Shown here piece by piece: positions 36,501-43,175 of a stretch of 50,389 nucleotides of DNA. The first letter of the stretch is position 1. Every line of letters starts with the position of its first letter. The translations under genes were made by a program, and so were the position numbers. The stretch is from CAKPSH01 sp964634355 (lineage in GTDB: Bacteria > Bacillota > Clostridia > TANB77 > CAG-508), in NCBI GenBank assembly GCA_964634355.1, contig CAZWIF010000001.1, positions 1 to 50,389 of the forward strand, read 5' to 3'. The notes under the pieces are model-generated. The model was not told the DNA's origin. It did no database searches and saw nothing but the letters and a program-made list of their open reading frames with translations.

Positions 36501-37723
36501 TTTTGGTGGAGTAAAAACTTTTGAAAGACAAAAAATACACGATAAATTAAAAAGGAATTATGCAATTTCAAATAATTTTAATTTTTTAGAAATTTGGTAT
36601 TATGATAATTTACAAGAAAAATTAGAAAAGACCTTAGATTCAATAACCGTAACGACTGCAGGATATTAGTGGTAACATTAATATTGAAGTTATCACCTTA
36701 TTTACCCTATAAGGCAATATACAGTCTGGACTATGAATATAACAAAATGAAATCATAGAATTAGGCTTAACGACCTAATCGCCACAAATAAAAGTGGTCA
36801 GTAACCTATAAGGTGAAAGTAACAGTTCGTGGATTTGGACTACCGATGCCGAAGCTATAGCTGATGCTAAAAAGACTTATGAGGATTTGCTTACAAGTGC
36901 TACAACAAAAGAAATAGAAGAACAAAAAGATGCTACTATAAATTCATTAGAAGACCAAATAGAGGCATTACAAGAGTATATAGATTCTTGGGACGATGTA
37001 CTTAATAAATTTGATAATGAAAAAAATAGAAATTTAGCCGATTTATTACTTGGTGAAAATTGGACTGAAATGGTCTCCCAATTAGACCCACAAGTAGTAG
37101 AGGACTTTTCTGACGCTTATTATGAGCTTCAAAAGAATCTCGATGAAACAGAGAAACAAATAGAAGAATTAAATAAGCAAAAAGAAGAGGAAGATGAATA
37201 TTGGGATAAACTAATTGAAGATTTAGAAACTTATCAAGAAAAGTGGGATGAAGTATCAGATGCTTATGAAGAAGCTCAAGATGCTTTAAAAGCTGCTCAA
37301 ATAATAGGTGCAAATTGGGAAAAAGATATTCTTGACCAAAGACTTGATGTATTAGAAAACTTTAAAAATAAGTATAATGCAATACTTGCCGAAATTGATA
37401 AAGTTGATAATATGTCTACGGATGAAGCATCTAGTTATACAGCATTAAGATTACCTGGTTATGCTAATGGTGGTGAAATTGATTATACTGGTCTTGCAGT
37501 ATTACATGGAACACCAAATAAACCAGAATATGTTCTTAATAACACTCAAATGAGAAATTTACTAAGTAATCTTATCAAGCCAAAATTTACTTCTAATACA
37601 GCAACAGGTTCTTCAGTTACAAATAATTATAATTTTGGTAATATTGAATTACCAAATGTTACAAATGCAAGACAATTTGCTAACGAATTAAAATCTTTAT
37701 TAAATATAACTAAAAATCAATAA
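27599..37723 (+). CDS. Tape measure protein, six exons split by five group I introns, 1755 aa after splicing
   Basis: Predicted exons: 27599-28463, 29923-30003, 30494-30687, 32055-35265, 35627-35645 and 36826-37723, total 5268 nt in one frame. The joined protein restores a TP901-type tape measure core: QMIGL+LTAGTEITRNASKV, ITLRLQ+GMNDEGEED, VTETIAG+KYQAQNAAA, AMTQK+YIKKDSV+SWIWTTDAEA. The first three introns fall in the most conserved core domain. Exon 4 holds hydrophobic helices (about 400-600 of the joined protein) and long coiled coils with Ser-rich linkers; the end has the familiar HGTPNKPEYVLNNTQ segment. Length suggests a tail of roughly a quarter micrometre. RBS is AGGGGGTGA. Splicing is predicted from sequence only. 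Confidence 0.9.
28464..29922 (+). ncRNA. Group I intron B in the tape measure gene, 1459 nt, with endonuclease gene
   Basis: P1: exon TTGGCT (28458-28463) pairs with GGTCAA (28473-28478), with U-G at the splice site. P10: the 3' exon TATTA can pair with the five bases just before GGTCAA. P7 is GATTA (28644-28648) with TAATC (28728-28732), the latter in AAGATATAATC. P8 is likely CATTTATG/CATAAATG. The last base is G29922. The endonuclease gene sits after the catalytic core, near the 3' end. Confidence 0.88.
28768..29901 (+). CDS. Intron B homing endonuclease, EDxHD (Vsr-like) family, 377 aa
   Basis: AAGGAG lies upstream of ATG 28768. The C-terminal domain carries the EDxHD pattern of I-Bth0305I-type enzymes: E313, D315 and H319 in IIEVDGQGH, and H339-D340 in THDKIKNDYC, followed by LLRLSYKDI. 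Before it are two CxCG ... CxxC zinc modules (CECGNHFKRVL ... YCNECAK at about 113-139; CECGKLFETSV ... CDKCS at about 232-260) and repeated NGYISKITYSNL-like DNA-binding units. Such enzymes cut intronless alleles at the conserved exon junction so that the intron is copied in. All catalytic residues are present, so it is probably active. It is AT-richer than the exons. Confidence 0.85.
   Translation: MYKNQKKTKEFIENFFKNRGYCVEEEYINSSTPIKIKDKNGYISKITYSNLRMGEKPTFFGINNEFLEDNVKTLIKKTNKNIVFEKYEIITKSKKKRVLVYMQCECGNHFKRVLDDINRKDRGLYCNECAKRKRGLNHRKDKNEMFNKIESLGYKILDKSKHYLRNEYIEVINQRGYRGFVKYNYLMSGKHMTIFNEHINLSNFVYNANIYAKENNINCEVLELSKLKKWNRQGLKIKCECGKLFETSVASFQNGKIRCDKCSNSMSKFEFAVKSYLEESNIKYIKEFYFNDCRDVLPLPFDFYLVDFDKIIEVDGQGHYYPVSFGGDKEQNFIITKTHDKIKNDYCREKNIPLLRLSYKDIENGEYIKIIKQFIED
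30004..30493 (+). ncRNA. Group I intron C in the tape measure gene, 490 nt, unusual 5' splice site
   Basis: P2 is a perfect 8-bp stem AATGTACA-GAAA-TGTGCATT (30024-30043). The core has TTTAATTGCAGG and TAAAGC. P7 is GACTA (30225-30229) with TAGTC (30354-30358). Late hairpins include TAGTGAAT/ATTCACTA. P1 appears to be exon CCAAG (29999-30003) with CTTGG (30019-30023), giving G-C rather than U-G at the splice site. The exact join is ambiguous by one G, but the mRNA is the same (RLQGMNDEG). Confidence 0.8.
30417..30446 (+). pseudogene. Start remnant of a lost homing endonuclease in intron C
   Basis: AAGGGGAG and an ATG (30417) open a frame of nine codons (MISQIKRNN) ending in TAA. Its place, directly after the P7/P9 region and CTTATGTGAAAGCATAAG, equals that of the intact endonuclease genes in introns B and D. 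It probably remains from a deleted endonuclease gene. Confidence 0.45.
30688..32054 (+). ncRNA. Group I intron D in the tape measure gene, 1367 nt, with endonuclease gene
   Basis: P1: exon CAGGT (30683-30687) with GCCTG (30700-30704), U-G at the splice site. P2 is CCTTATG-GAAA-CATAAGG. P7 is GACTA (30864-30868) with TAGTC (30931-30935) in GAAAATATAGTC. The last base is G32054. The core and the piece GGCTTATGTGAAAATATAAG are closely similar to intron C, so C and D are relatives. Confidence 0.88.
30972..32027 (+). CDS. Intron D homing endonuclease, EDxHD-like with altered HD motif, 351 aa
   Basis: GAAAGGA precedes ATG 30972. The protein has the same order as the intron B enzyme: N-terminal repeat units, zinc modules (CGMCHKNFERTW ... 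YCQDCI; CECGKEYISTL ... CKACS), then the nuclease domain. E289, D291 and H295 in CIEFDGQYH are intact, but the later HD motif reads RD (R313-D314 in KMRDNIKTEYC). Histidine-to-arginine at this site could reduce or abolish cleavage, although some natural members vary here. It ends 27 bases before the 3' splice site. Confidence 0.8.
   Translation: MKLKLIEEKDINGVKQKAKYIDEEGYLYNLDNLNKSKGRFSRFNPYTIENIHNYIKINNISTKLISDTFNYAAKNCHLTFQCGMCHKNFERTWNNFYKGKYKYCQDCIIKIQAKEKYFTIDEVKEKCLKKGFKVIQEEYYGNREPLDVEDKDGYRGRTTWNEIKNGKHFIKFRIQNPYFYYNVRNYFKINNYNCDIVENSGEERKSKFKFICECGKEYISTLDEVLNNTKPRIRCKACSNSISNGEKAIMDWLDKNKIEYIYQYKFNDCRNIKPLPFDFFLPKFNICIEFDGQYHFERQAHTTEKQFEYQKMRDNIKTEYCKNNEIKLIRIPYWNLYNKKYKNILKQNILM
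35266..35626 (+). ncRNA. Group I intron E in the tape measure gene, 361 nt, with endonuclease remnant
   Basis: P1: exon AAAGT (35261-35265) with GCTTT (35285-35289), U-G at the splice site. P10: the 3' exon ATATA pairs with TATAT immediately before the guide. The core ACGGGGAAACTCC ... GACAATCCCGTG is close to the T4 td intron core. P7 is GACCA (35453-35457) with TGGTC (35516-35520). Then follow hairpins GTTAGGT/ACCTAAC and CCAC/GTGG shared with intron F, ending in G35626. Confidence 0.85.
35384..35500 (+). pseudogene. Truncated homing endonuclease in intron E, 38 codons
   Basis: AAAGGAGT precedes ATG 35384. The frame begins MASGKRYTIEEFKNKLFKI, matching the layout of the intact intron F enzyme start (MGKTKKKTHQEFLKEMKI), and then runs straight into the intron core and a TAA. 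Both genes begin a short distance after an identical GGTAAGATT. The body of the endonuclease has evidently been deleted while ribosome binding site and start remain. Confidence 0.7.
35627..35645 (+). other. 19-nt micro-exon of the tape measure gene
   Basis: Exon 5 lies between introns E and F. It contributes the end of one codon, five whole codons and two bases of the next, encoding YIKKDS plus part of V. It is required to keep frame: joining exon 4 directly to exon 6 shifts the frame. P10 pairing of its first five bases, P1 pairing of its last seven and the flanking G residues support the borders. Confidence 0.75.
35646..36825 (+). ncRNA. Group I intron F in the tape measure gene, 1180 nt, with endonuclease gene inside the core
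   Basis: P1: exon ACTCGGT (35639-35645) pairs perfectly with GCCGAGT (35655-35661), U-G at the splice site. The core CGGTC ... GACCG precedes the endonuclease gene. P7 is GACTG (36654-36658) with CAGTC (36722-36726). Hairpins ATTAGGC/CCTAAT and CCAC/GTGG and the ending GAAAGTAACAG match intron E. The last base is G36825. Confidence 0.87.
35737..36669 (+). CDS. Intron F homing endonuclease, EDxHD-like, three zinc modules, 310 aa
   Basis: AAGGAGGTG lies upstream of ATG 35737. Three similar zinc repeats occupy residues about 25-185: CKKCGLHWSAKA ... CPKC, CKKCGYEWETFP ... CMIC and CKKCRYEWETFP ... CPNC. The nuclease domain has E243 and H249 in LIEYQGKQH, with Q245 where D is expected, and H268-D269 in KIHDKLKRNYA. 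The last codons (ITVTTAGY) also encode the 5' strand of the intron's P7 helix, so this gene is embedded in the ribozyme core rather than placed after it. The Asp-to-Gln change leaves activity uncertain. Confidence 0.82.
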   Translation: MGKTKKKTHQEFLKEMKIKHPNLEITGIYYNSSSRISYICKKCGLHWSAKAAKLSLGRGCPKCAGNKRKTTEEFIKEVNKINPNIKVLSEYKSTSNKVLFKCKKCGYEWETFPGGVLRGKGCMICGKKSMGDKLRKSHKDFANEISLINNNIELTSEYRGQKEKIWCQCKKCRYEWETFPTTLLAGHGCPNCSLSKGEEQISIILNKYNLLYETQKKFSGLIGVGGNQLSYDFYIPELNLLIEYQGKQHKRPIEYFGGVKTFERQKIHDKLKRNYAISNNFNFLEIWYYDNLQEKLEKTLDSITVTTAGY

Positions 37724-37781
37724 TATTGGTAAGGACATTTGTGTCCTTATCAATATGGGTGCCGACATTTGTGTCGGTACC
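37723..37781 (+). promoter_or_regulatory. Two tandem hairpins with the same GACA-TTTG-TGTC tip
   Basis: Hairpin 1 has a 15-bp stem (37723-37737 with 37742-37756), and hairpin 2 a 10-bp stem (37758-37767 with 37772-37781). Both have loop TTTG and identical tips. There is no T-tract after either, so they are not standard terminators. They fill the gap between tape measure and baseplate genes; roles in RNA processing or stability are possible. Confidence 0.7.
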
Positions 37782-37810
37782 TTATAAATTTAAAGAAAGG
37801 AGGAGAAAAA

Positions 37811-40195
37811 ATGGTTTACCAACCTAGGTCAATTCAGCCTACATATAAATCTATAGATGCAAATAGTGTAGAGGAAATATCTTTAGTTGTAAATACCTCG
37901 GATAAAGTAACGGCTTATCAATTAACAGTATATGACTGGGAAAATAACATTATATATCAGGGCGATAAAGAAGATTTTGCTGTTGAATTATATAATGGGG
38001 ACACCGGCTTTATAGAGTTGGGAGAAGAAATAGGACTTCAAAATGGTAATGATTATAAATGGACTGCTAAATTATACCAACCTAAGCAGGATATGTTAAT
38101 TACATACGGGAATGTCCTTGAGCCAACAACATATAATTATACGGTTTCTTCTGATGGATTAGCAGAAGATGACTATGTTTTAAAAGTTGGGGATTATGGA
38201 TTTTCATTTATAGTACCTAATGACGCATCTGAAGGTAATGTTTTATCTTATAACTCGTATGATGATACTGTTACTTTGAGATATAACAGTGGAACAAGTG
38301 AAAGTTTATTAGCAGTCACAAAAATTACGTTAGGGAATTTTGCTACTTTAAATATGGCAGACCAAGGAGATAATATTTATAAATATATAGTAACTGCTGA
38401 TGGATTAAATGCAGGAGATTATTATATAGAAGTGGAAGGAAGAGACGTTTGGTTCACGACATTGTCAGACTTAAAAGAGAATGACTATATTACGTATGAT
38501 TCTTCTACTAAAAAAATAACTCAAACTTATAATGATATTACAATAAGTTTAACTACTATAAATTCTGTTCCTTTAGAATTTAAACAAGCTGAAAATACTA
38601 CGACTGAAATTTATTTAAAACAAAACATAAATATAAAACCAGATATGTTATTAAAAATAGGGGATGAAAGTAATACTGTTTCAAGCTATGATGTAAATAC
38701 TGGCTTATGTATTGTTAGTGAATCTTTTTCTAATATACCTAGTAGTCAAGATAAATATTATATTTATTCTGATTTTATAGAGACTACACCGGAAAATGTT
38801 TTATATGTTAGGGAGACCCCTACCGTATCAATAACCAATTATGAAGAAACTTTAACCACTAAAGAATATACTTTTTTAGGAACGTATGAACAATCAGATG
38901 ATGTTCCCCTTGTTTATTTTTTATGGAATTTATATTCTGTAACAGATAGTGGAGCGACATTAATAAAAACATCAGGTAAAGTTTATAGTGCAAATATTCA
39001 ATTTTATTATGACGGATTTAAGACCGGAGAAACATATAGAATTGAATTAACTTGCGAAACCGAGTTTGGTGTTCAAACTACAACGAGAGCTTTAAACTTT
39101 AATGTTAATTATACAGCGTTATCCTATGATGACCAACCAGTAACTATAAGTACAACAGACCAAGGTATACGAGTTTCTTGGGCAACATTAACAAGCGATT
39201 CTCCTTATTCTTTATATACTCAGGGGGCAAGTGGATATATTCAAACTAATAATAATAGTTCTACTATTATTTGGCTAGAACGAGGACAGTCAATATATCC
39301 TGGACAGACAATTAAAGTTGGTGAAAATGAAATTACTGGAGTTATAGATTCTTATAATAGAAATGATGGTAAGGCAATATTAAGAATACCATTAAGCTAT
39401 GTTCCTGTAAATGGTGACCCTTATTATATATTAGCAGAACCAGATTATGATTTAACTGGAATTGAATTTTTAGAAGATACTCCATATAATGGAGTTAATT
39501 CCGCAAAATTAGGAGATAATTATTTAATTTATGAAAAAGATGGCGGTTTAGCTGTTTGGGATAATGAATTTACAGTCTCAATGCAATTTAGACCAGACGA
39601 AGATTTCTTTTATAGCGATAATGGTATTTATAATGATATGATACAAATTGCAAGATATACGTCTGACACAGATGATGTTCACGATTTAATTATATATGCA
39701 CGAAATTATAATTTTGGATTCATGATGCCTGCAACCGATGAGGATGGCGATTTAGTTGGAGGACAAATATCTCAATCTAGTGATAATAGAAATATAGTTT
39801 ATGTAAGCGGAAATATAGATTTGTCTTCTGGTTTAAAATATATTTGTTTTGTTAATTCTGGGTATGTAGAAAAAATAGAAAGTTATGATTCTGAAACTGG
39901 GGCAGTGACATTGAGTAAACCTTTAACCGATGCTATGAATCCAGCCGTTAATGACTATTATTTTTTATATTCTGCTGTTGAAAGTCCTTTTTATGATAAC
40001 CCTAACAATGTATTTGTATTACAAGCAAGCACAGTAAAAAATATATATTCTGATTATATATGGACTGATGATGATGTATGGAGAGATAGCTATTATTGGG
40101 TTGAAGGCGGAACTCAAATAGAAAGAGCTTCAGAAAATTGGTGGAAATTAAAATTAACAAATGACACAATTGAAGTTAGAGAGGGAGGTGTATAA
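37811..40195 (+). CDS. Large baseplate/tail structural protein, 794 aa
   Basis: ATG 37811 is preceded by GAAAGGAGGAG; a longer frame from 37739 runs through the tandem hairpins and is unlikely. The protein is entirely beta-rich with repeated segments. Twice a YNYTVSSDGLAEDDYVLKVGDYGF-like unit appears (about 117-140 and 197-215), and twice a DQPVTISTTDQGIRVSW-like fibronectin-type strand pattern. GLAVWDNEFTVSMQF and VFVLQASTVKNIYSDY occur near the end. It probably forms part of the tail tip or an adsorption module, given its position after the tape measure and before the hub. I do not recognise a catalytic domain. Confidence 0.65.
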   Translation: MVYQPRSIQPTYKSIDANSVEEISLVVNTSDKVTAYQLTVYDWENNIIYQGDKEDFAVELYNGDTGFIELGEEIGLQNGNDYKWTAKLYQPKQDMLITYGNVLEPTTYNYTVSSDGLAEDDYVLKVGDYGFSFIVPNDASEGNVLSYNSYDDTVTLRYNSGTSESLLAVTKITLGNFATLNMADQGDNIYKYIVTADGLNAGDYYIEVEGRDVWFTTLSDLKENDYITYDSSTKKITQTYNDITISLTTINSVPLEFKQAENTTTEIYLKQNINIKPDMLLKIGDESNTVSSYDVNTGLCIVSESFSNIPSSQDKYYIYSDFIETTPENVLYVRETPTVSITNYEETLTTKEYTFLGTYEQSDDVPLVYFLWNLYSVTDSGATLIKTSGKVYSANIQFYYDGFKTGETYRIELTCETEFGVQTTTRALNFNVNYTALSYDDQPVTISTTDQGIRVSWATLTSDSPYSLYTQGASGYIQTNNNSSTIIWLERGQSIYPGQTIKVGENEITGVIDSYNRNDGKAILRIPLSYVPVNGDPYYILAEPDYDLTGIEFLEDTPYNGVNSAKLGDNYLIYEKDGGLAVWDNEFTVSMQFRPDEDFFYSDNGIYNDMIQIARYTSDTDDVHDLIIYARNYNFGFMMPATDEDGDLVGGQISQSSDNRNIVYVSGNIDLSSGLKYICFVNSGYVEKIESYDSETGAVTLSKPLTDAMNPAVNDYYFLYSAVESPFYDNPNNVFVLQASTVKNIYSDYIWTDDDVWRDSYYWVEGGTQIERASENWWKLKLTNDTIEVREGGV

Positions 40196-40197
40196 TT

Positions 40198-41043
40198 ATG
40201 AGTGCAACTATAGATAAAATACAGTTTAATAGTCATATAACACTTGATTTTGCTCATTTTGAAAAATTATATCAAGATAAGAATCAAGATATTTTTGTTG
40301 AAAAATATAAACCTGTTGCTAGTAATTATACCCGCTCTTTAGTTTGTTTTGAGCCAACAGGGGATTATGATAGCAAAGGAATGACTCAAGAGGCTCTTGG
40401 TTATCAATTTGATATATATAGAAATGAAATAGGAGATTCAACATTGGTACCTGTTTATAAAACAAGTGTTGGACAATTATCAATTGTGGATTATAATGTA
40501 AGAAATCAAAAAGAATATCAATATTATGTATTTAAAGAGAATGACGAAACTTCTTCTAAGGCTTCTTTATCTAATACTTTGCAAACTTGTTGGTGGGATT
40601 ATGCCGTTATCGGAATGACTCTTGAAGATGAGGATACTAATACTTACAGAGTGGAGCCATCAGATGTATGGTTGTTTCAATCAAATATCACGAGTGATAG
40701 CACGACTCAAAATTTTTCTAAAACTACCTATCAAACGCTAATGTCTTATCCAACTGTATCAATGGGTAAATCTAACTATGCTACTGGTTCATTTTCTGGA
40801 TTAATAGGAAGAGTTAGGAAGAAAGGTTATGATGAAGATGCTACTTTATTAGAACAATGGAATGATTTTTGTGCTAATTCTCAACTAAAATTATATAAAG
40901 ATAGAAAGGGACATAAATATATAGTAGATATAACTTCTAGTATGTCTGATATTGCAGATGAAACTAAAGAACAAGCGACAACTGTTAGTGTCGGTTGGAC
41001 TCAAATTGGAAATGCTGATGATTATGTTATTATAGGTGATTAA
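40198..41043 (+). CDS. Tail tip structural protein, 281 aa
   Basis: GGGAGGTG (40184-40191) precedes ATG 40198. The protein is beta-rich. It includes QKEYQYYVFKEND, a fibronectin-like edge, and a C-terminal part with SFSGLIGRVRKKGYD, WNDFCANSQLKLYKDRKGHKYIVDI and VSVGWTQIGN. These resemble the end of distal-tail-type proteins, where a ring domain is followed by a sandwich domain. It lies between the large tail protein and the hub-like protein, consistent with baseplate assembly. Confidence 0.6.
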   Translation: MSATIDKIQFNSHITLDFAHFEKLYQDKNQDIFVEKYKPVASNYTRSLVCFEPTGDYDSKGMTQEALGYQFDIYRNEIGDSTLVPVYKTSVGQLSIVDYNVRNQKEYQYYVFKENDETSSKASLSNTLQTCWWDYAVIGMTLEDEDTNTYRVEPSDVWLFQSNITSDSTTQNFSKTTYQTLMSYPTVSMGKSNYATGSFSGLIGRVRKKGYDEDATLLEQWNDFCANSQLKLYKDRKGHKYIVDITSSMSDIADETKEQATTVSVGWTQIGNADDYVIIGD

Positions 41044-41045
41044 TT

Positions 41046-42389
41046 ATGGCAAAATCTATTTATCAAGTACAGGCATTATCAGATATTGCGAGAGAGTATT
41101 TAAAGACAACCTATGGAGAATATTTGATTCTTACAAGTACATCTAACTATGATTTGGATTCTTTAGAAAAAGCACTTGAGAATGGAAAATATGAAGCATC
41201 TTTTAGGTTATTTCTTTTACATCCAGATGAAACAATTAATTATGAAATACCACAAAATGATATTATATTAGAGTCTGGTAGCTATAATGAAAATTATCAG
41301 GACGGACAAAGACGTAATTTAAATATCAGTTTAGTGAATAAAGACGGAAAATATACTCCAAGTATCAATACTTTATGGGTTCAACACAAATTTAGATTTG
41401 ACATAGGAATTTCTTTTGGAGGAGAAACATTTTGGTTCCCAAGAGGTATTTTTATTATGGGAAATCCATCATCTGTTCATCAAGATTCTGATAAGCAGGT
41501 AACTTTGACCCTAGAGGATAAATTTGCTTTATTAGAAGGCAAAATGGGGACTTTAGAAACAACGTATGAAATACCAGCAGGAACAGAAATTAAAGATGCA
41601 ATAGAAGGTATTTTAACTATAGACACTGGTTCTGGTTATCCGTTAGATTTAAAGCCTATTGTATATGACCATAATTTTGATGGAATAGTAACTCCATATA
41701 CATTGACAAAAGACCCTGGTTCTAATTTTGGAGAGATGATATTGGAATTAGCAGATATGCTTGGTGCAGAATGTTTTTATAATGATTTAGGCAACTTATG
41801 TTTTATAGATATTAATGAAACAATACAGGACACAAACAAGCCTATAATCTGGCACTATAGTGACCAAAAGAAAGAGTTTTTGGATTCTTCAACAAGCTAT
41901 GATTTTGACAATATAGTAAATGAAGTCCACGTTGTCGGGGATAATGTTAACGGAAAAATATATAGTGCTATGGCAAGAAATGATGACCCTGCATCACCTA
42001 TCTGTGTTAAAAGAATAGGAAGGCACATTGATTATATAAGTGATGCTTCTATATATAGTGATAAATTGGCACAAGATAGGGCAGATTATGAATTAAGGTG
42101 CAAAAGTATTGTTAATACAAGTGTTTCAATTTCTGTAACATTCAATCCTTTGATATTTGTTGATAATATAATTACAATAGAAGATGAATTTTATAATTTT
42201 AAAAGAGAAAAGTTTGTTATTCAATCAATTAGTTATAATATAGGTGTTGATAATAAAATGACAATTACTATATCTAACTTGACAAACGCAAATGCTGTTG
42301 ATGATGATGAAAACAGATACCTATCTGACAATGCTCATAACTTTATTACGACCGCATACGGTGAATTTATGTTAATTAACAGCCGATAG
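41046..42389 (+). CDS. Baseplate hub-like protein (XkdQ/gp27-type), 447 aa
   Basis: AGGTGAT (41034-41040) precedes ATG 41046. The pattern matches phage hub proteins. An early beta domain contains ESGSYNENYQDGQRRNLNISL and FRFDIGISFGGETFWFPRGIF. The middle segment EMILELADMLGAECFYNDLGNLCFID fits the two-strand, one-helix hub core. A later section has IVNEVHVVGDNVNG. The C-terminus returns to beta strands (KFVIQSISYNIGVDNKMTITISN). Such proteins form the trimeric base on which fibres and cell-wall-penetrating parts dock. No lysozyme domain is fused here. Confidence 0.7.
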   Translation: MAKSIYQVQALSDIAREYLKTTYGEYLILTSTSNYDLDSLEKALENGKYEASFRLFLLHPDETINYEIPQNDIILESGSYNENYQDGQRRNLNISLVNKDGKYTPSINTLWVQHKFRFDIGISFGGETFWFPRGIFIMGNPSSVHQDSDKQVTLTLEDKFALLEGKMGTLETTYEIPAGTEIKDAIEGILTIDTGSGYPLDLKPIVYDHNFDGIVTPYTLTKDPGSNFGEMILELADMLGAECFYNDLGNLCFIDINETIQDTNKPIIWHYSDQKKEFLDSSTSYDFDNIVNEVHVVGDNVNGKIYSAMARNDDPASPICVKRIGRHIDYISDASIYSDKLAQDRADYELRCKSIVNTSVSISVTFNPLIFVDNIITIEDEFYNFKREKFVIQSISYNIGVDNKMTITISNLTNANAVDDDENRYLSDNAHNFITTAYGEFMLINSR

Positions 42390-42409
42390 CTACACAGCTA
42401 TTTTGCATT
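42386..42409 (+). terminator. Possible weak terminator hairpin after the hub gene
   Basis: ATAGCT (42387-42392) pairs with AGCTAT (42397-42402) around ACAC, followed by TTTGCATTT. The T-tract is short. The next 90 bases up to 42500 contain only the leader of the next gene, with a second short inverted repeat (TTACACA/TGTGTTA). Confidence 0.4.
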
Positions 42410-42500
42410 TAAATGTAAGTAAATTTCTAGTGATTTGGAATTACACAATGTGTTATTCTGGATTGCATATAATTTTAAAAATGAGAAAGGAGGCATATTA

Positions 42501-43160
42501 ATGGCTAAGCAAACAATAAATAATCTTGAATCTGCAGCAACTGTTAGAACCAAGATTAATAGTAACTTTACAGAGTTATATGACCAAAAAGCTGATAACA
42601 ATCACGCATATACAGATTCAAGTTATGGTGCTGCATCAAATGAACTTTTTGGTCACGTTAAAATTAATGTAGCCAATGGCTTAAATGTTAGTGATGGCAT
42701 AGTAAGTTTAGCTCTTGCAACGACTACAAGTGCTGGTGCGGTGCAATTAGCTGATTCTCTTACTTCTGAAGATTCAGGAAAAGCGTTGAGTGCTGCTCAA
42801 GGCAAAATATTAAGTGATTCTTTAACATCATTAGACAATAATACTCCTCCAAAAAATCACGCAGTTGATAATGGTGATTATGGACTTGCAACAAGTTCTT
42901 TGTATGGGCATTTGAGAGTCACATCCGGAAATGGATTAACTTTATCGAATGGTACTTTATCATTAAATGCTGCAACTACAAGTGCTGTCGGTGCAGTACA
43001 ATTGGAGGATTCATTAGAATCTCAATCTACTACGAAAGCATTAACGGCAAATATGGGTTATTATTTAGATACACATAAAGCTGAAGCTTTTAGTGGAACA
43101 ACGGTGCCAAGTAATAGTCTTGGTAGTGATGGAGATATATACTTTTTACTAGAAAATTAA
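42501..43160 (+). CDS. Tail fibre protein with two 68-residue repeats, 219 aa
   Basis: AAAGGAGG lies upstream of ATG 42501; the longer frame from 42435 has no site. After a short N-terminal helix (1-35, probably the attachment part), two repeats follow (about 36-103 and 120-187). Each contains YGAASNELFGHVKI or YGLATSSLYGHLRV, then GLxxSxGxxSL, ATTTSAGAVQL and a KALSAAQG-type helix. This is the beta-helical shaft module common in tail fibres of gut phages. The end has GSDGDIYFL, another typical fibre sequence. It starts the fibre gene block. Confidence 0.75.
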   Translation: MAKQTINNLESAATVRTKINSNFTELYDQKADNNHAYTDSSYGAASNELFGHVKINVANGLNVSDGIVSLALATTTSAGAVQLADSLTSEDSGKALSAAQGKILSDSLTSLDNNTPPKNHAVDNGDYGLATSSLYGHLRVTSGNGLTLSNGTLSLNAATTSAVGAVQLEDSLESQSTTKALTANMGYYLDTHKAEAFSGTTVPSNSLGSDGDIYFLLEN

Positions 43161-43175
43161 GGGGAGGTGTAAAAT

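Noticed and set aside
28464..36825. Tape measure fragments as separate genes or frameshift/sequencing errors
   Set aside because: Each break contains a full group I core with P1, P7 and terminal G, and the joined protein is continuous and in frame; random errors would not create this.
35501..36825. Group II intron or retroelement in the repeated structures around 35520-35620 and 36720-36825
   Set aside because: No reverse transcriptase, no domain V-like hairpin with AGC triad; GACCA/TGGTC and GACTG/CAGTC pairs fit group I P7.
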